This document shows positions 33,498 through 45,865 of a stretch of DNA of 64,000 bases, piece by piece (positions within the stretch are counted from its first letter, which is position 1; each line of letters begins with the position of its first letter). Source of the stretch: Niebla homalea (taxonomy: Eukaryota > Ascomycota > Lecanoromycetes > Lecanorales > Ramalinaceae); contig JAHGAU010000009.1 of assembly GCA_019925105.1 (NCBI GenBank), forward strand, positions 806,001 to 870,000, written 5' to 3'. The position numbers were made by a program, and so were the translations under genes. The notes beneath the pieces were generated by a model. It did not search any database, had not been told where the DNA came from, and saw nothing but the letters and a program-made list of their open reading frames with translations.

Positions 33498-34810
33498 ATG
33501 ACGACGCCATCACCCCACCCAGATCCCAACCGGAACCGCCTCCCTACCCTCTTTGAGGTCCTCAGTCGCCGAACCATGGCTCCCGTCGATCTCTTCTCCT
33601 TCTACATTTACATGCGTGATCAGCAGAGATCGGTGGATTATCTTGATTTCTGGTAGGCATTCTTCCCCATCTTACCGTGTTTAATCACAATATCGCGGTC
33701 AATACCCAGGTTGATTGGAAGCTTTTTGACACGAGGACTACAGGCTCGATGTATCTCAGCACATGTCCCTCTGTCGCCATTATGTCCGGGAGTTGCGACG
33801 GTCCGTGCTTGTGGAGACACCTGACCTTGAAAAGCAAGCCTCGAAACGATCTTCCTACATACTCGATCACCTTGGCGACATGAATGACCCCTCAGGGCCA
33901 TCAACAAACCTCAACAGCGATGAAAAGATAAAGGATCAGAACCTCTCGGCCTTTTTGAGACAAGAAACCGATCTGAACGGGAACAATGCTCACCCTAATG
34001 GCGGGGCTCATCACTCTCCTCAGAGTAGCTTGGGGTCGCAGCAAATCGTGCAAAGAGGATCAGGTGATCGACCATCCAATGGCACAGATCGAGAACGGCC
34101 TCCCCGACCAAGCTTCATGACGAATGGCTCTCCCGGTCGGACGGATTCAAACTCGCCTGCTCACACCGTGGCAAGGGCCGATATCCGGGCCAGTGCAGAG
34201 AAGATTCTGTACACATACCTGTTACCAGGCTCCGAAAGAGAGATCATTCTCCCCCAGGGCATCCTCTCTGATATCACCAACTCGATCGAAGAAGAAGGGC
34301 GCGACGATCCTGAAGTATTTGATGCGGCCAAAGACTACACTTTTCAGGCCATGGAAAGGGATGCCTTTCCTGGCTTTCTCCAGGCCAAAGCATTCGGCAA
34401 CTTGGTCCCACCGAGCGCTTTCTTACGATTGATAGTAGGCCTATTGGGCTTGCTTGGCGCATTGTGGGCTGGATTCGCGTGCATCTTCCTGGACAAACCT
34501 AAACACATTCGATGCTGGGTGAGTCTATCTGTCCCGCAGTCCCTATCCGCGATACTTATCTTTCTCTCATCAGCTCATTCTCCCTTTCACTATCGGCGTC
34601 TATGCCATTTCATCACATCAATACCAGATGGACCCCATTCTGGCACTTGCAGGTCTCAGCGAGTACACTTTCATGAATTGGGCACGGGTCAGGGAGCCTT
34701 ACGTACGCCGAATGCTCAACAAACGAGCTACGATGGTTCTCTCACTTACCGTCCTTATTGGAGTTTGTGTCATCGTTCTTTTCATCTTCGTACCCGGTAA
34801 ACGGCTGTAG
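33498..34810 (+). CDS. Rax1-like protein: RGS-type domain plus membrane helices
   Basis: Three exons, 33498-33652, 33744-34518 and 34574-34810, with introns of 91 and 55 bp, give 388 residues. The start PTLFEVLSRRTMAPVDLFSF, then YIYMRDQQRSVDYLDFW and LDVSQHMSLCRHYV matches the beginning of an RGS-like fold. A polar insertion (about 100-175) with a long Asn/Ser/Pro-rich stretch follows, then the second RGS part (ASAEKILYTYLLPGSE ... ILPQGILSDITNSIEEEG ... DAFPGFLQAKAFGNLV). Three hydrophobic helices end the protein (VGLLGLLGALWAGF, LILPFTIGVYAIS, VLSLTVLIGVCVIVLFIF). This build matches Rax1, which in yeast marks bud sites and in A. fumigatus affects conidia and stress growth. The RGS insertion interrupts the domain, so GAP activity is doubtful. 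The start at 33498 is the first ATG; 33468 is TTG. Confidence 0.8.
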
Positions 34811-36699
34811 TATTCCTCTCACCTGGACTCTTAAAGCGGGAGACTTTTCTTTGTTCTTCATGATACCCAAGTGGCGAAAAGGGGTGTTGGTGGCTGGACA
34901 GGCATGGCGTAGCGGAAAGATGATTGTCCCTATTTGATTACCCATTGCAGGGGACTGTCAAGAGCCAAGCGACGACAGCTTGGCTGAAGTTGAGCAGGTG
35001 GGAGCAGGTGGAAGCAGGGAGCTAAGGAGCTAGGAGGCAATTGAAGCAGCAATGAAACACCCTACTGTCGCCATCGAAACTGGGCGTCTTGGATAGATGA
35101 TCGCTCACATCTCGGTTGCTATCTGAGCTAATGAGTAACAGGCGGGATCTCACGCCTTGTATTTCGAGAAGATGAGGAAAGGTCAGTGCTACGTAATGAT
35201 TAATCTGAGACTTAAAAACTTCGTTCAGTTCTGCTTCCTTTGGCGCGCTATCTGTCTGCAGTCCACCAAAGAACAAGTCCAGCTGGAGTCCGTATCGTCA
35301 CTCAACACCCGGGCCCTCGTGGAAATCTCCTCCCACCAAGCATGTTCAATCCCTTCTCTTCCTACACATTCACGAGTGTGAGTACTGATTGGCTCTTTGG
35401 GAGAAAAACCTACATGGAACAGACTGCCATCTCGCCAAACGGTGCTGGAGAGGTTCCCGGGGAGGGTGATAAGGAAGTGTCATACATCAAGAAAAATTTA
35501 GTAGCAGTCTTGGTCTTTCGTCTCGTCCCTGGCTCAATGCAGTCTCATACCGAAATGGGCCGACGATCTTGAAGCAGTGACAGGCGGACAACGAGGGAAA
35601 GCAGGAAAAGGTATGACTCACCTGAAAAGAATGACAGGGTGAAGCACCCTCCCCACCAGAGTAATCGGAATCGAATTATGCCCTCCCTCTCAGAACCTCG
35701 AAAGGTCATCGAGGTCGGACACGCTGCGTATTGCACTAAAGTGTCACCCCTGGCCCCCAAAAGGAGGCAAGGGCACAACAATCTTCGCGACGGCTCTCCC
35801 ATAGGAAAAAGAAGGGAGTCAAGAGCTCCACATGACAGCCTGGACCCGAAGGTCACGGGGATGTCGTAGAGTCTGCTCTTCCCCCTCCTTCCTGCATTTC
35901 TGATGCCTAAATGTATCGCGCCCACTTTCGTGGGGGGCCCGCAAGGGCGGTGACAAGGCTTGACTCGCACTTCCGAAGAAGGTGAAGAAAAGCGTGGTAC
36001 GGTGATTTGAAGATTACTCCGAATTTCTCATTTGCCATTGGTTTTGGTGATAGGCTCAAGTGTTCCGAGGAAGACATGGGCCATATCCGTTTGTGAGCAA
36101 AGAAACGCAGCTTTGGTGGTGAGGGTACTTGGGAAAAAGGAAAAAGAAAAGGATGAAAAGACGATCGAAAAGAAAATCATATATGTGGGACAGGATCGCT
36201 GCCGGAGTTTCCCCGGGCACAAAACGCGAATACGGTGACACTAGCTAGCTTGCTAGCAAGGCTTCTGGATTGTCCATGAAAGATCTTATCCTGGCTACGA
36301 ATCGACTTGGTATGAAGCCAAAAGTCTTGCATTGGCTCGTGGTGGCGCTGCAATTTACTTCATCACCTCGCAGCCTTGACGCCTTCCTGATGCCGTTTCC
36401 ACCTGTCCCGTCGCTCCCTTCCAAAGTGCTACTATTCACAAGCAGATACCGTACGCCAGACTCTTCGCTTCTTCCTCGAATCAATGAGGCATATCAGAAT
36501 GTACCCTTTCTAGCCTCATCCTCGTTGATGTACAGCAGAACATCCAAGTATGAAAATGTTGAGAAATTACTTTTGACGATGCAAAAGGACCAAACTGCAA
36601 TCAACCCAGACTAATTCGAAATTTTTCGTAAAAGAGACGCCAAATGGTGTAGATGTTGCGAATTCATTATCTTCAGCGCGAGACGTGCGAAGCTTCCCC
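34811..36699. other. Long gap between convergent 3' ends, 1.9 kb
   Basis: Longer than needed for two terminators. No domain-bearing frame was found in six frames. At about 34995-35037 there is a GAGCAGGTG-like and GAGCTAAG-like low-complexity stretch. A gene made of very short exons cannot be ruled out. Confidence 0.4.
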
Positions 36700-39600
36700 C
36701 TATGGATGATTCGATGATGGCACAGCATCTGGTCCAGCAGGTTCCGCAGCCTGTGAAACTTGCACGCCTTTCTCAGATGCCTTGTCCGCTTCTTCAGCAG
36801 CCTCGGGTATGGTGTGACAATAGCGCTTGAGCACCTGCTTTAGCGCTGGCCGCCGAATTGGTTTAGGTAGGAAAAAATTCATGCCAGACTCCATGCATTC
36901 CTTGACATTGCTTTCCTCCGAAAAAGCAGTCAGGGCAACGATGGGGGCCGAGTATCCCATTTGTCGGATCATACGAGTACTTTGTATGCCATTGAGATTG
37001 GGCATCTGCACGTCCATCAATATGAGATCGAAGAACGACTTCGAACCCATGCTCTCTTTCACAAAGTCATAGGCCTCTTGCCCATCCTTTGCGACAGTGA
37101 CATCTAGGGAAGTCAGCCTCTTGCACGGGCGGTTGGGGACGCAGACGTACCATAGATATCCTCTTGCTTTAGCATTCGGAGGACGACCTCTTGGTTAACT
37201 TTGTTGTCTTCTGCCACCAATACACGAACCTTGCCACCGCTTTGAGCTGCCTGAGCCGCAACCCGCTCCATTGCAGCCAGCTGTTTCTCAGGCTCTTCCA
37301 GAGGAGATGTCGACGCAAAGTAAGGAGCACTGAAGCCGACCAGTCTGGGCTGAGACGGTGGATCTAGGCTTGTAATGGCAGGAGGGATACTATGGGTTGA
37401 AGTCGCCGACAAGTCAGACGATGACCTACGACGTGTGAAGGCAGCACTGTCAGACATCGTCTCATGATTGACGCTGGCAGGTCGAGAATCGCCCCTCGAG
37501 CTGGCGGTGCTGTCAGCTCGCTCTTTAATGAAGGCGAGGGGGATGCGCATGGTGAATTTGCTGCCTTTCCCGACCTCACTCTCGAGATAGATTGAGCCTC
37601 TCATCAAACTGGCAAGTTGAGAACAGATGCTCAAACCGAGACCAGTGCCTCCATACTTTTTGCTCAGCCCAAGATCGCCTTGCATAAATGGCTCAAAAAC
37701 TTTCTGCTGTTGAGACTGAGGGATGCCAGGACCTGTGTCTTCTACTTCAAATTCAAAGAGCAGGGGCCGCGCATTCATAGGCACAGGCGAAGGAGATCTG
37801 TCGGCACCAGTAGAGAAAGCGGCAGACTTGGGCTCGGCCCCATTGATATGCAACGCAGTATCCGAATACTTGGATCCGTTCCGTCCTGGCCGCATCGGAA
37901 TGATTGAGGAACTTGAGGAGGAGATGACTCTGCCCATGACACTTCTTTTCGACCCCTTGGACGACTGCCGTTTTGACTGTTTGGAGCTTAAGGAGTCCTT
38001 GCGGCTCCCCTCTCGCTCCGGTGCGTCTCCCAAACATCTGATCCGGACTTCAACTGAACCGTCCGGCGGGGTAAACTTGAGACTGTTGCTGACCAGATTG
38101 ATAATGACCTGCAAGATCCGATGCTGATCGCCAAAAAGGAACATGTCTTTGATGCGACCAGTGCCATACGGGCCGCAGCCGGCCGGCAGAGCAGCTCGAG
38201 GGACACCGGAGGCGCATTCGTCCATGTCTGATGGCCCCTGATAACCTACTCGAAGGTGAATTTGACCTTCAGTGGCTTGCTTATCGAAGATTGACAACAG
38301 CTGAGAAGTGATCTCAGCAACTCGAAACTCCTTCTCATCCAAGGTCAACTGTTGACCCATTTGATTCTTAGTGAAAGTGAGTAGATCCGTGAGCAGATGC
38401 AATAAAAGATCACCCGACTTGTAGATGATGCCCAAAGATCGCTTGATCTTTGCAGCATCTTCCTCTTGTAGCGACACGGCGCACATGCCAAGTATCCCAT
38501 TGAGCGGCGTCTTTAACTCATGACTGATGTTCGCAATGAAGAGCGTCTTACTCTCGTTGGCGACTTCGGCGGCCTTCTTGCTGATTTCCAATTCCTGCGT
38601 ACGCTGCCTCACCCTTTCCTCGAGGCGGGCATACTGCATCGTCAGCTCCTCGGACATCTCATTGAAGGTGCGTGTAAGGTCTGTGAGCTCATCGTGCACA
38701 AAGTGCTTCCCGTCCTGCACTTTACCAGGAATACGGAATGTTTCGCTGCGCTCTCGATGTTTCCGAATCTTGGCATGGGCTCTTTGCTTCGTTCGCCAAG
38801 ATGTCATCTTGCCCAGGAAGCCTTCTTTCTTCGCTAGCGTCGTCAAAGTTTCGTCGTCGCCTGCGTCATGGCCTTCATTTTCTTGTGATGACAATGAGCG
38901 AAAACTCCCGTCATCAGATGAAAACCTCCCAGGCTCCACGGTCTTCCGTGTCGCAGCCCTCAGTCTCCTAATTGGCCTCACTGAGAGATGCGCAATGGGA
39001 AATAGGCACAAGAGGACAGCGCCAGCGGTGCCGAAGACGCAGGCAAGGAGTACATCTCGGAGGTGTCCAATGGGGGCCGTCACTTCGCCGTGCGACTCTT
39101 CAACAATCAATGCCCAATCCGCTATAGTGGACATTGTGCGTGCGTATCCAGCAGACACTTGACGACCCTCTTCGTTACGTGTTTTTATCATGCTTCCTGC
39201 CAGATCTGAGACACCTTTACGTGAGGGATAGGCTGCAAGCACTGCAGGGTATGCCTGCATCTTGAAAGAGGGGTTGAGGGTCCCGAATGAGCGATCTGGG
39301 TGCCTGGTGCTCCTAGAAGAATTTTGCATAGGAGGAATGGCAAAGGCTACGTCTTGATCTTCCATGATCCTTTTCGCCGCGGTTGTGCTGTTCTCGGCCT
39401 GCCAAGCAGCTGGCAATCGCTGATCTGGTGTGTTGGGCGCGATGATCAGAAGCTGGCCAGTCCTCCCTAACCCTTGCGTTGCTTCCGCTATCTGTAGGAC
39501 TAATCTTGCGCTAGCAACGACGGTCAGCCATCCAAGAGTGTCTTCCGGCGATGTTTGGTTTATGATTGGGACCGTTATTGACATCAAGCCAAATGTTTCA

Positions 39601-40337
39601 TTGAGAAGCCATGGGCCAAGAACAATCGACGCATTAGTAGCAAGCACTTTGCCTGCGAAGGAGGCATGAGACTCATTGAAGGTGCTGTTCAGGACTGTCG
39701 AGCTGAATTGCAGCTTTGGATACAAGTTGGCTGGATAGCCCGTACTATTGTCGCCGAGGTATACTGGAGTGCCATCGGGGCCCGTAAAAGGCAATGGTAT
39801 TGTATCCGATACATCCTGACCGGTAGTATTGAGCAAGCCGAAAGGGTCTCCAGTACCAGTGGCATTCTTTGGTTTCACTTGCGCCTGCAACAGCAGCGCT
39901 GAAGAGGCCCCTTCTCCCAATGCACTTTGCAAATCTGATGCGGCGCGCACCCAATTGGCATCGGTGTTATTGCCTTGGTTGTAGCGCTGCAAAGCGCTCT
40001 GCAGTGCTAGCCTCGTCGAAATAGACTGCACGCTCGACAGAAGGAGGAAGAGATTCGAGTTGAGTTGCTCGGCATAAAGTGAGGCTGTGAGCGATAGACT
40101 CGAAGATCTGCTCGATGATTTAGCAGGCAAATGATTGGATACCGGCTTTCAACTCTCGTACCTTATGCCGATGATGAAGTTATAGTTGGTCACCCACTAC
40201 ATCGCTTGTTAGCGACGAATGATTGCCTATCAACAGGACATGCGTAGACAAACCGTTGCAACAGCTACAACAGCCAGGGCAACAAGCGTTGTGAATAAGA
40301 CCAGAAGACCCAATTGCTCTCGAATGCCAATCCGCAT
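36700..40337 (-). CDS. sln1: Sln1/TcsB-type hybrid histidine kinase
   Basis: Four exons, 40337-40254, 40196-40162, 40107-37151 and 37103-36700, give 1159 residues. Exon 1 encodes the first membrane helix ([20 protein letters not shown]), exon 2 [12 protein letters not shown]. An extracellular sensor follows up to a second helix ([20 protein letters not shown]). HAMP and coiled-coil lead to the H-box [19 protein letters not shown] near residue 570, then the ATP domain (N-box [15 protein letters not shown]-boxes VEDTGPGIP and GTGLGLSIC). The receiver ([16 protein letters not shown] ... [12 protein letters not shown] ... LPKPI) is split by a 47-bp intron at 37104-37150. This is the osmosensor that feeds Ypd1 and Ssk1 into the HOG MAP-kinase pathway in yeast. 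The start at 40337 gives the family N-terminus, and introns 1-2 are 57 and 54 bp. The intron-1 donor GTTTGT is weak. Confidence 0.93.
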
Positions 40338-42612
40338 CTCGACGTCAATATGCGACCGCCCTCTTCCGCACCATTTCGTATTACAGAGACCCCAGGCGAC
40401 GCTAGCAAATGCGAGAATCGCCAGCAAAGCCCGAGCCCATGGCAAGTAGAACTGCCAACGCGGATTCGCCTAGGCTATACTATCGGCTGTTCCATGCTAC
40501 GAGTCAGGTGGATATCGAATGGTGGCTGTCGATTGCAGCACTTTATGCCCAAGACCGGAGCAGTCGCGTTGGACAATTCGGGCTGGATGCAACCCTCTAT
40601 AGATAGCAGGATTGACTCCAACAGTGAAGTGGGCGTCGTGGACAACAGAAAAGGAGTGTGAGTAGCAAATCGTCGGATAGGGCAGCAGGTCAGATCCAGC
40701 CCTCTTGTACCGGTGGATTACGGAGGTACAATTCCAACCAACCCATAGGTCTAGACTTTAAAACCCCCCACAGGCCATAACTTTCCTTGGCGAAGCTCAA
40801 TTGCAAGTAAGGTAAGAAAGGAGGCATGGGCCGTACCGCTATTCTTTTGAGGTAAATTATGAGCTTCAGCCATCAGTCATACTTTCTTGATACAAGTCCA
40901 GTACGGGAACACTGTCATGCATCTTACGGTACTGACGTTCCAAAGCTTTAGTAATTCTTTCCCACGCCATGCTGCCCTTGCCATGAAATCAGTTTTATTA
41001 TCTGCTGATATGCTAAATAGGCTCTGTTCAAGGTGCCCACATTTGAGCTACACACAAGAGCTGATGAAAGGCCAACGTATTGCGTAGGCAACTGTCCATT
41101 GATGGAATCCACAATTAAAGGTAAAACAGATTACGGAACCTGTCCCCCAATGCCGCTGTACCTGCCTCTTGGATAGTGTGCTCGAGAGCTGTGAATTCGG
41201 CTTCTTTGCGCCAACGCCATTCGTCCACTAATCGGCCAATTCTCCAACTTGGCTCTCTTCAGTATCTCGAGTCTGTATCTTTCGTGCGTTTTTTCGAGCC
41301 AGGCCGCTTTGCGAGACAGGCAGAATTGACAAAGAACGATGTCTGATATTGGCCTACGGCAGAGCAAGATAGCTCGGTTTCGACGGCATTTGAGGTTATG
41401 GAAGTCGAAGCCTGAACAGCAAGGGTGAGTTGGAGATTGATAGGAGACGTGTTGTACTCCGATCTCAGTCAGCAAGCAGCTCCTGGGACAAGAGGAGCTC
41501 GATGAAACACACATGTTTCCCACTCACTGCAGTGAAGGTGAAAATGGATTACAACGTAGCACATGCCGATGCTTTGGAGGTGCAGCCAGGATTTGTGCGC
41601 CTGATTTGGGATGGGTAGTGGTATGTTCTCAAGGGTAAGCAGAAGGGCGAAGTTGGCTTGCTTGAGTGAGCAGAAATGAAGGCCATCTTTCACTACAAAT
41701 GACAATTTCTTTGTTCCCTTGGTGGTTGAGTGGTGACAAACCAGCAAGGAACAAAGATTGATAGCATAGGGGACGAGGTTGGTGACCAAGACCCCCCTTG
41801 ATGAAACAAGTCTACTGTCCCGCCTCTTTTGGCGCGTATGCTGCGAGCTGAGGGTCACAATGGTAGTCATTGTCTTGTTGTCTTCAGACGTTACCTGATC
41901 GCTGCATATTCTCAATCAGCGCTGGCGTAGGATTGTTAATCGAGTCTGGAAAAGGTCACGAAAATGGCTTTGAATGATATGCACATTGAAACGATATTTA
42001 ACTGGACCATTAGACAAGGCCTGCCGCCAGTAAAGCCTACCGATACGCGGTCTAACGGGAGGGATTATTATTATTGCAAACGCGCTCTCTCTGATGAGGA
42101 TCGGCCGTGATTCTGGGCGGCTTTCGATTCAATCTAGTTTTACTCTAGCGTGTCTTCAGTGCAGCCAAGCTATCCCGGCCACTCCTCAGTGGCCACTCAT
42201 CGCCACCAGCCTCCTGTCTTCCCCCTTTGCTTAAGGCGCGAAACTCGTGACTACTTCGTGTGAGAAACGCTGCTTTCCCAGAGACGTTCCCGCATTGTAC
42301 GTCGAAAGATCGAGATATATCCTTAATGTTTACTATGTGAGTCACCGTCGCGTGTCTGAATTATTTTCACCGATGCTTTAGCCCCCTGAAGGCAAGGCTT
42401 TATCTTCGGACCTGTGAATCTCATTGCTCGCCTTAAAGAATGATTCCTCAGGAAGTTCTCCAGTCCCAATTTGAGCCTGGCAAGCAACTCTCCATTACCC
42501 GCCTTGTCCAATCAAGCCACTGTCGCAAATCTATGTGTTTGCTTTTCATGCCGCGTTGAATAAGGAAAGCAGATAAAAGTTATCGTTGTTCTTGAGAGAA
42601 TGTTCCTGTGCC
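40338..42612. other. Long intergenic gap, 2.3 kb
   Basis: Holds the SLN1 promoter and probably part of the next gene's 5' region. A basic, Cys-bearing minus-strand frame (41131-41523) and a second (41469-41915) were examined; neither has a domain I recognise. No RNA gene seen. Confidence 0.4.
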
Positions 42613-44016
42613 ATGTCGTCGCCCTCGCGCTTCCTTGAGATCTGGCGCACTGAGGGTACTCGAGATCATTATCTATCTTGCACAAACCAGGAGGATCTCG
42701 CCTCGCTCCGCTTAGTCTGTCGTGAACTCAGCGTCAAGGCAGCACCTACTTTGTTCCGGGAAATCAAAGTACATTTCCGAACAAGTACTTTCACAAAACA
42801 GTCTCGAATGGTATCTCTTGAAAGGGTCGGGAGCCATGTGAAAAGCTTTCACTTCATCTTCCCGCACACCACCGACACATTCCTCGCACCTCTCATTGAT
42901 ACCGAGACTGGTGAGCAGGTCTCCTTTGTCTATGAACCACAGACGATAGTCCCAAGGGATCCAGCACTGAGATTGAGCATGCCGAGCTATGGAAGCTGGG
43001 AATTGACCGATATTCTCGTCAAGCAATACCCACCTCTTTTCCATGCCGCCGCAAACGTGCCCTCCTTCATAAGGGCGTTGGCACTGTTACCGAATCTGAC
43101 GCATGTGATTTTTACGTGCCCTGGTCAAGACTCAAGCCAGCGCTTCCGTCGCAGCATCGTGGACTATGCCTTAATATCAATGCGGTTAGCCATCGAGCAG
43201 AATAGACTGCCATTATTGGATAGTGTGTCGTTGTTGGGGATACACATTGGAGCGTTGGTATACTTGAATCCTGTAATGGGGTTTGGTGCACTCCCGAACT
43301 CGTTACGGCAGTGGAGGAAGGTGAAGAAGTTGACAGTGCATTTGGAATGTCAAGCTCCGACCGGTTTGCTCCCTAAGGACCAATTAAAACACCTACATGC
43401 GTATCTCGGGCTCTTCACACCTTCTCTAAGGCATTTAGATTTTCGCTGGCTTGGCGAAAGGCACGCCTTTCCAATGTCACTCAACACAGAGGGCACGTTG
43501 GCCCCAGGATCTTCATTGAGTTGTCGATCTACGTACCGCTCTCCACTCAAGCCTCTTCGATTTGCTCGACTTCGAAGACTGGCAGTCAATAACACTATCG
43601 CGGACGCCTGCCAAATCGCCCGTTTTATTGCACGCCACCATGGCGCAGTGCGACACACGAAGAAATTGAAGCTCTTCTTTGACGACACCATCTTGCGCAG
43701 TGGTACTTGGGAACAGGCCCTGGAGCCATTGACGCAGATGAGCGGCAGTGATAGCTGGAAGTCGTCATCAGAAGATTCAGCAGTCGAGGCGACTGAAGAG
43801 TATATGGTTGTACCCTTGATGCTCAGCCCTGCAGATTCAATTCAGGAGCAACAAAACAAGATATGGGACGATCAGGCTCAGTCGGGGAGCGATAAACCTC
43901 GCCACAGCGGTATCAGCAATCTGCAAAGGGCCGGGAGGAGGACGAGGGAGATACTTTTCGGCACAGAAGATCACATGCGGAAACTGCTCAGTTCAAGTTT
44001 CCTCGGCTGGCGTTAG
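42613..44016 (+). CDS. F-box-like protein of unknown target
   Basis: Single-exon frame of 467 residues from the ATG at 42613. The N-terminus SPSRFLEIWR ... NQEDLASLRLVCRELSVKAAPTLF is the second and third helix pattern of fungal F-box proteins. The first F-box helix (usually LP.EI) is missing, so an upstream exon may exist. The rest has leucine-rich-like blocks (VGSHVKSFHFIFPH, LALLPNLTHVIF, LRHLDFRWLGE, RFARLRRLAV) suggestive of a solenoid target-binding region, and then a charged C-terminus. F-box proteins recruit substrates to SCF ubiquitin ligases; no substrate can be named. The region sits between two long non-coding gaps. Confidence 0.6.
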   Translation: MSSPSRFLEIWRTEGTRDHYLSCTNQEDLASLRLVCRELSVKAAPTLFREIKVHFRTSTFTKQSRMVSLERVGSHVKSFHFIFPHTTDTFLAPLIDTETGEQVSFVYEPQTIVPRDPALRLSMPSYGSWELTDILVKQYPPLFHAAANVPSFIRALALLPNLTHVIFTCPGQDSSQRFRRSIVDYALISMRLAIEQNRLPLLDSVSLLGIHIGALVYLNPVMGFGALPNSLRQWRKVKKLTVHLECQAPTGLLPKDQLKHLHAYLGLFTPSLRHLDFRWLGERHAFPMSLNTEGTLAPGSSLSCRSTYRSPLKPLRFARLRRLAVNNTIADACQIARFIARHHGAVRHTKKLKLFFDDTILRSGTWEQALEPLTQMSGSDSWKSSSEDSAVEATEEYMVVPLMLSPADSIQEQQNKIWDDQAQSGSDKPRHSGISNLQRAGRRTREILFGTEDHMRKLLSSSFLGWR

Positions 44017-45003
44017 CATTGTACGAGCCATTATGTTGACGTACGATGTTATGTATAAGACGGACACATGGACGATTTTTAGCATCCAAAAGCGATGCTG
44101 CTTCCTTGGCCTTCTTGAGCCTTCTACCCCTATATGCGCAGATGTTGGCCCCTTCACAACTTTTTTTGTAACTTTTGTCAAAACGACACTTTCACCCTGC
44201 ACTTCACAACCAGGCTTTCACTATGGCTCAAAGTATCGGGATATCATCTTTACAGCACGTAAAGGCTCTAAGAAGTATACAATAGAATTTATGAAGGCTT
44301 CAGCGCTCCAGCCCCGCCCCGTACTTAGCCCGCAACAACGGTGATTTTAAACTACTACCAGCTATACCCTCAGCATGACTCGAATAATTTCTTGACTTTT
44401 TTAACACGTTACTTCAGACTATAGACCTTCGATCTACCGACTTGGAGCCAGGTTAAAAGCGTAGTTATAGAGTGCAGGGTGGAAACGTGGTTTTGATAAA
44501 AAGTTCAAAATTTCGATCCAACATTTGCGCACATAGGGGTAATTCCACACCGACCGTTGCTGCATAATTTCCACCCTTCAATACTTAAAATCCTCTTGGA
44601 TAATTAAGAATTTGGGTTCTTTATTTTTGTCAAGTATTGTATGAAGCTCTGAGAAAAAGTAACAAGTCTTTTACGTCCTTCAATATTCAGAAGACGCTGA
44701 GTTAACCGAAATATTAGAAGTACCGCATAAAAGTTTAAGGTAAAAGTGGATTCAAAACGCCAAGGAAGTGGCACCTGTTTTAAAGGCGTTAGCTCTCTTT
44801 CTACCTCGGCATGCGTTTGGGGATCGGACCCAGGGATGCTCATAAGCCATTATGCCATTCCTTTACATTGGCTTATGCTGGGTCACTTCACCTGAAGACA
44901 CGATAATCTTGCCATCATAGAGCGCCTTCGCTTGGAAGCCATCACATCTTCTGTACCCTAAATCCAACGTATCCTTGGTTACCGGCAAGGCCAATCATCT
45001 GCC
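44017..45003. other. AT-rich intergenic region, 1 kb
   Basis: AT-richer than its surroundings, without a gene. It contains the first copy of an 18-bp sequence that recurs at 46381. It could be the remnant of an old repeat; no transposon open frame is left. Confidence 0.4.
44753..44770 (+). repeat. Dispersed 18-bp direct repeat, copy 1
   Basis: CAAAACGCCAAGGAAGTG, identical to 46381-46398. The preceding bases are GGATT here and GGGTC there, so the likeness continues upstream with two transition differences (A/G, T/C). Confidence 0.6.
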
Positions 45004-45630
45004 ATGTCTTTAAAATCAGGTATGCTTTGCTCCTGCAAAAGCTTCATCAACGAATGCTGACATGGATCAACTCGATAAGACAAGTTTCCCTCCTCCAGCG
45101 CCTTTGATCAAATCCACAGTTCTCTTCAATCCGATGCTGCTGAGCGTAAAGATGCCGTGAAGAAAGGAAATGCGATCTTTTCATTCAATTTGAAGAATAA
45201 TTCCGGCGAGACCGAAAGCTGGTTCATTGATCTGAAGAAAGAAGGGAAGGTTGGTAAAGGAGTGGCTCCTGAAGGAGGGAAAGCAGATGGTGGGTTGCCT
45301 GATTCATCAAGTGCAGTTGGTCGGCCTGGCTTGGGGTGGTGGCGATTAGAGAGATCGTTGGTCGGACAAGAACTTTATGCTCTTAGCATGGGCTGACGGG
45401 CACATTCTTAGTCACCTTATCACTATCTGATGACGATTTCGGAAAGATGGTGGCAGGGAAGACACAAGCTCAGAGATTATTCATGTCAGGCAAATTGAAG
45501 ATCAAGGGCGACGTAATGAAGGTTAAGCGGAATCAGCGCGTTAAACATCAATTACTTTACTAACGTATTCTGGTAGGCCACAAAGATGGAGCCAGTCTTG
45601 AAGAAAGCCCAGACGAAGGCCAAGTTGTAG
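45004..45630 (+). CDS. SCP2 sterol-binding protein with peroxisome signal, 129 aa
   Basis: Four exons, 45004-45019, 45080-45289, 45412-45521 and 45577-45630, with introns of 60, 122 and 55 bp; 390 nt in total. The joined protein starts MSLKSDKFPSSSAFDQI, then GNAIFSFNLKNNSGETESW, FIDLKKEGKVGKG, APEGGKAD, VTLSLSDDDFGKMVAGK, AQRLFMSGKLKIKGDVMK and ATKMEPVLKKAQTKAKL. This is the full SCP2 lipid-binding fold (about 110-130 residues), like the C-terminal domain of human SCP2 and the peroxisomal PXP-18 of Candida. The final AKL is a PTS1 variant, so the protein should enter peroxisomes, where it helps bind fatty-acyl-CoA or sterols during beta-oxidation. The 16-nt first exon (ATG plus 13 bases) fixes the start. 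CTGAC and CTAAC branch sites support introns 1-3. Confidence 0.92.
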
Positions 45631-45865
45631 ATTGCGAGTAAACATGATTACAGATACTATTTTCGGTGCTTCAATCACCACCAGCTTGAGCTATCTCCTC
45701 AATCATCACCATCACCCGTTGTTCCCACGCGGGCGATCATGCAACCTATAATGTCTGGCATCGCAAGGCACCTTCACGTTTGCGCGTGTCCCTTTCAACA
45801 ATGCAGACTGAGTTTAAGAACTTGCTTCCATCTTGTCAGTACGTTTACAGGGTATCTCTCATCGA

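Noticed and set aside
35342..35600. Small mitochondrial-type gene starting MFNPFSSYTFTS
   Set aside because: Only 12 codons before a donor-like GTGTGA; no later exon gave a recognisable protein.
41131..41915. Basic, Cys-bearing minus-strand gene in the 2.3-kb gap
   Set aside because: Two overlapping frames with no domain and no splice that joins them into a known family.
44800..44900. Possible tRNA on the minus strand (GGGTCCGATCC resembles a B box)
   Set aside because: Only 8 of 11 positions match and no acceptor stem, anticodon arm or A box can be folded around it.
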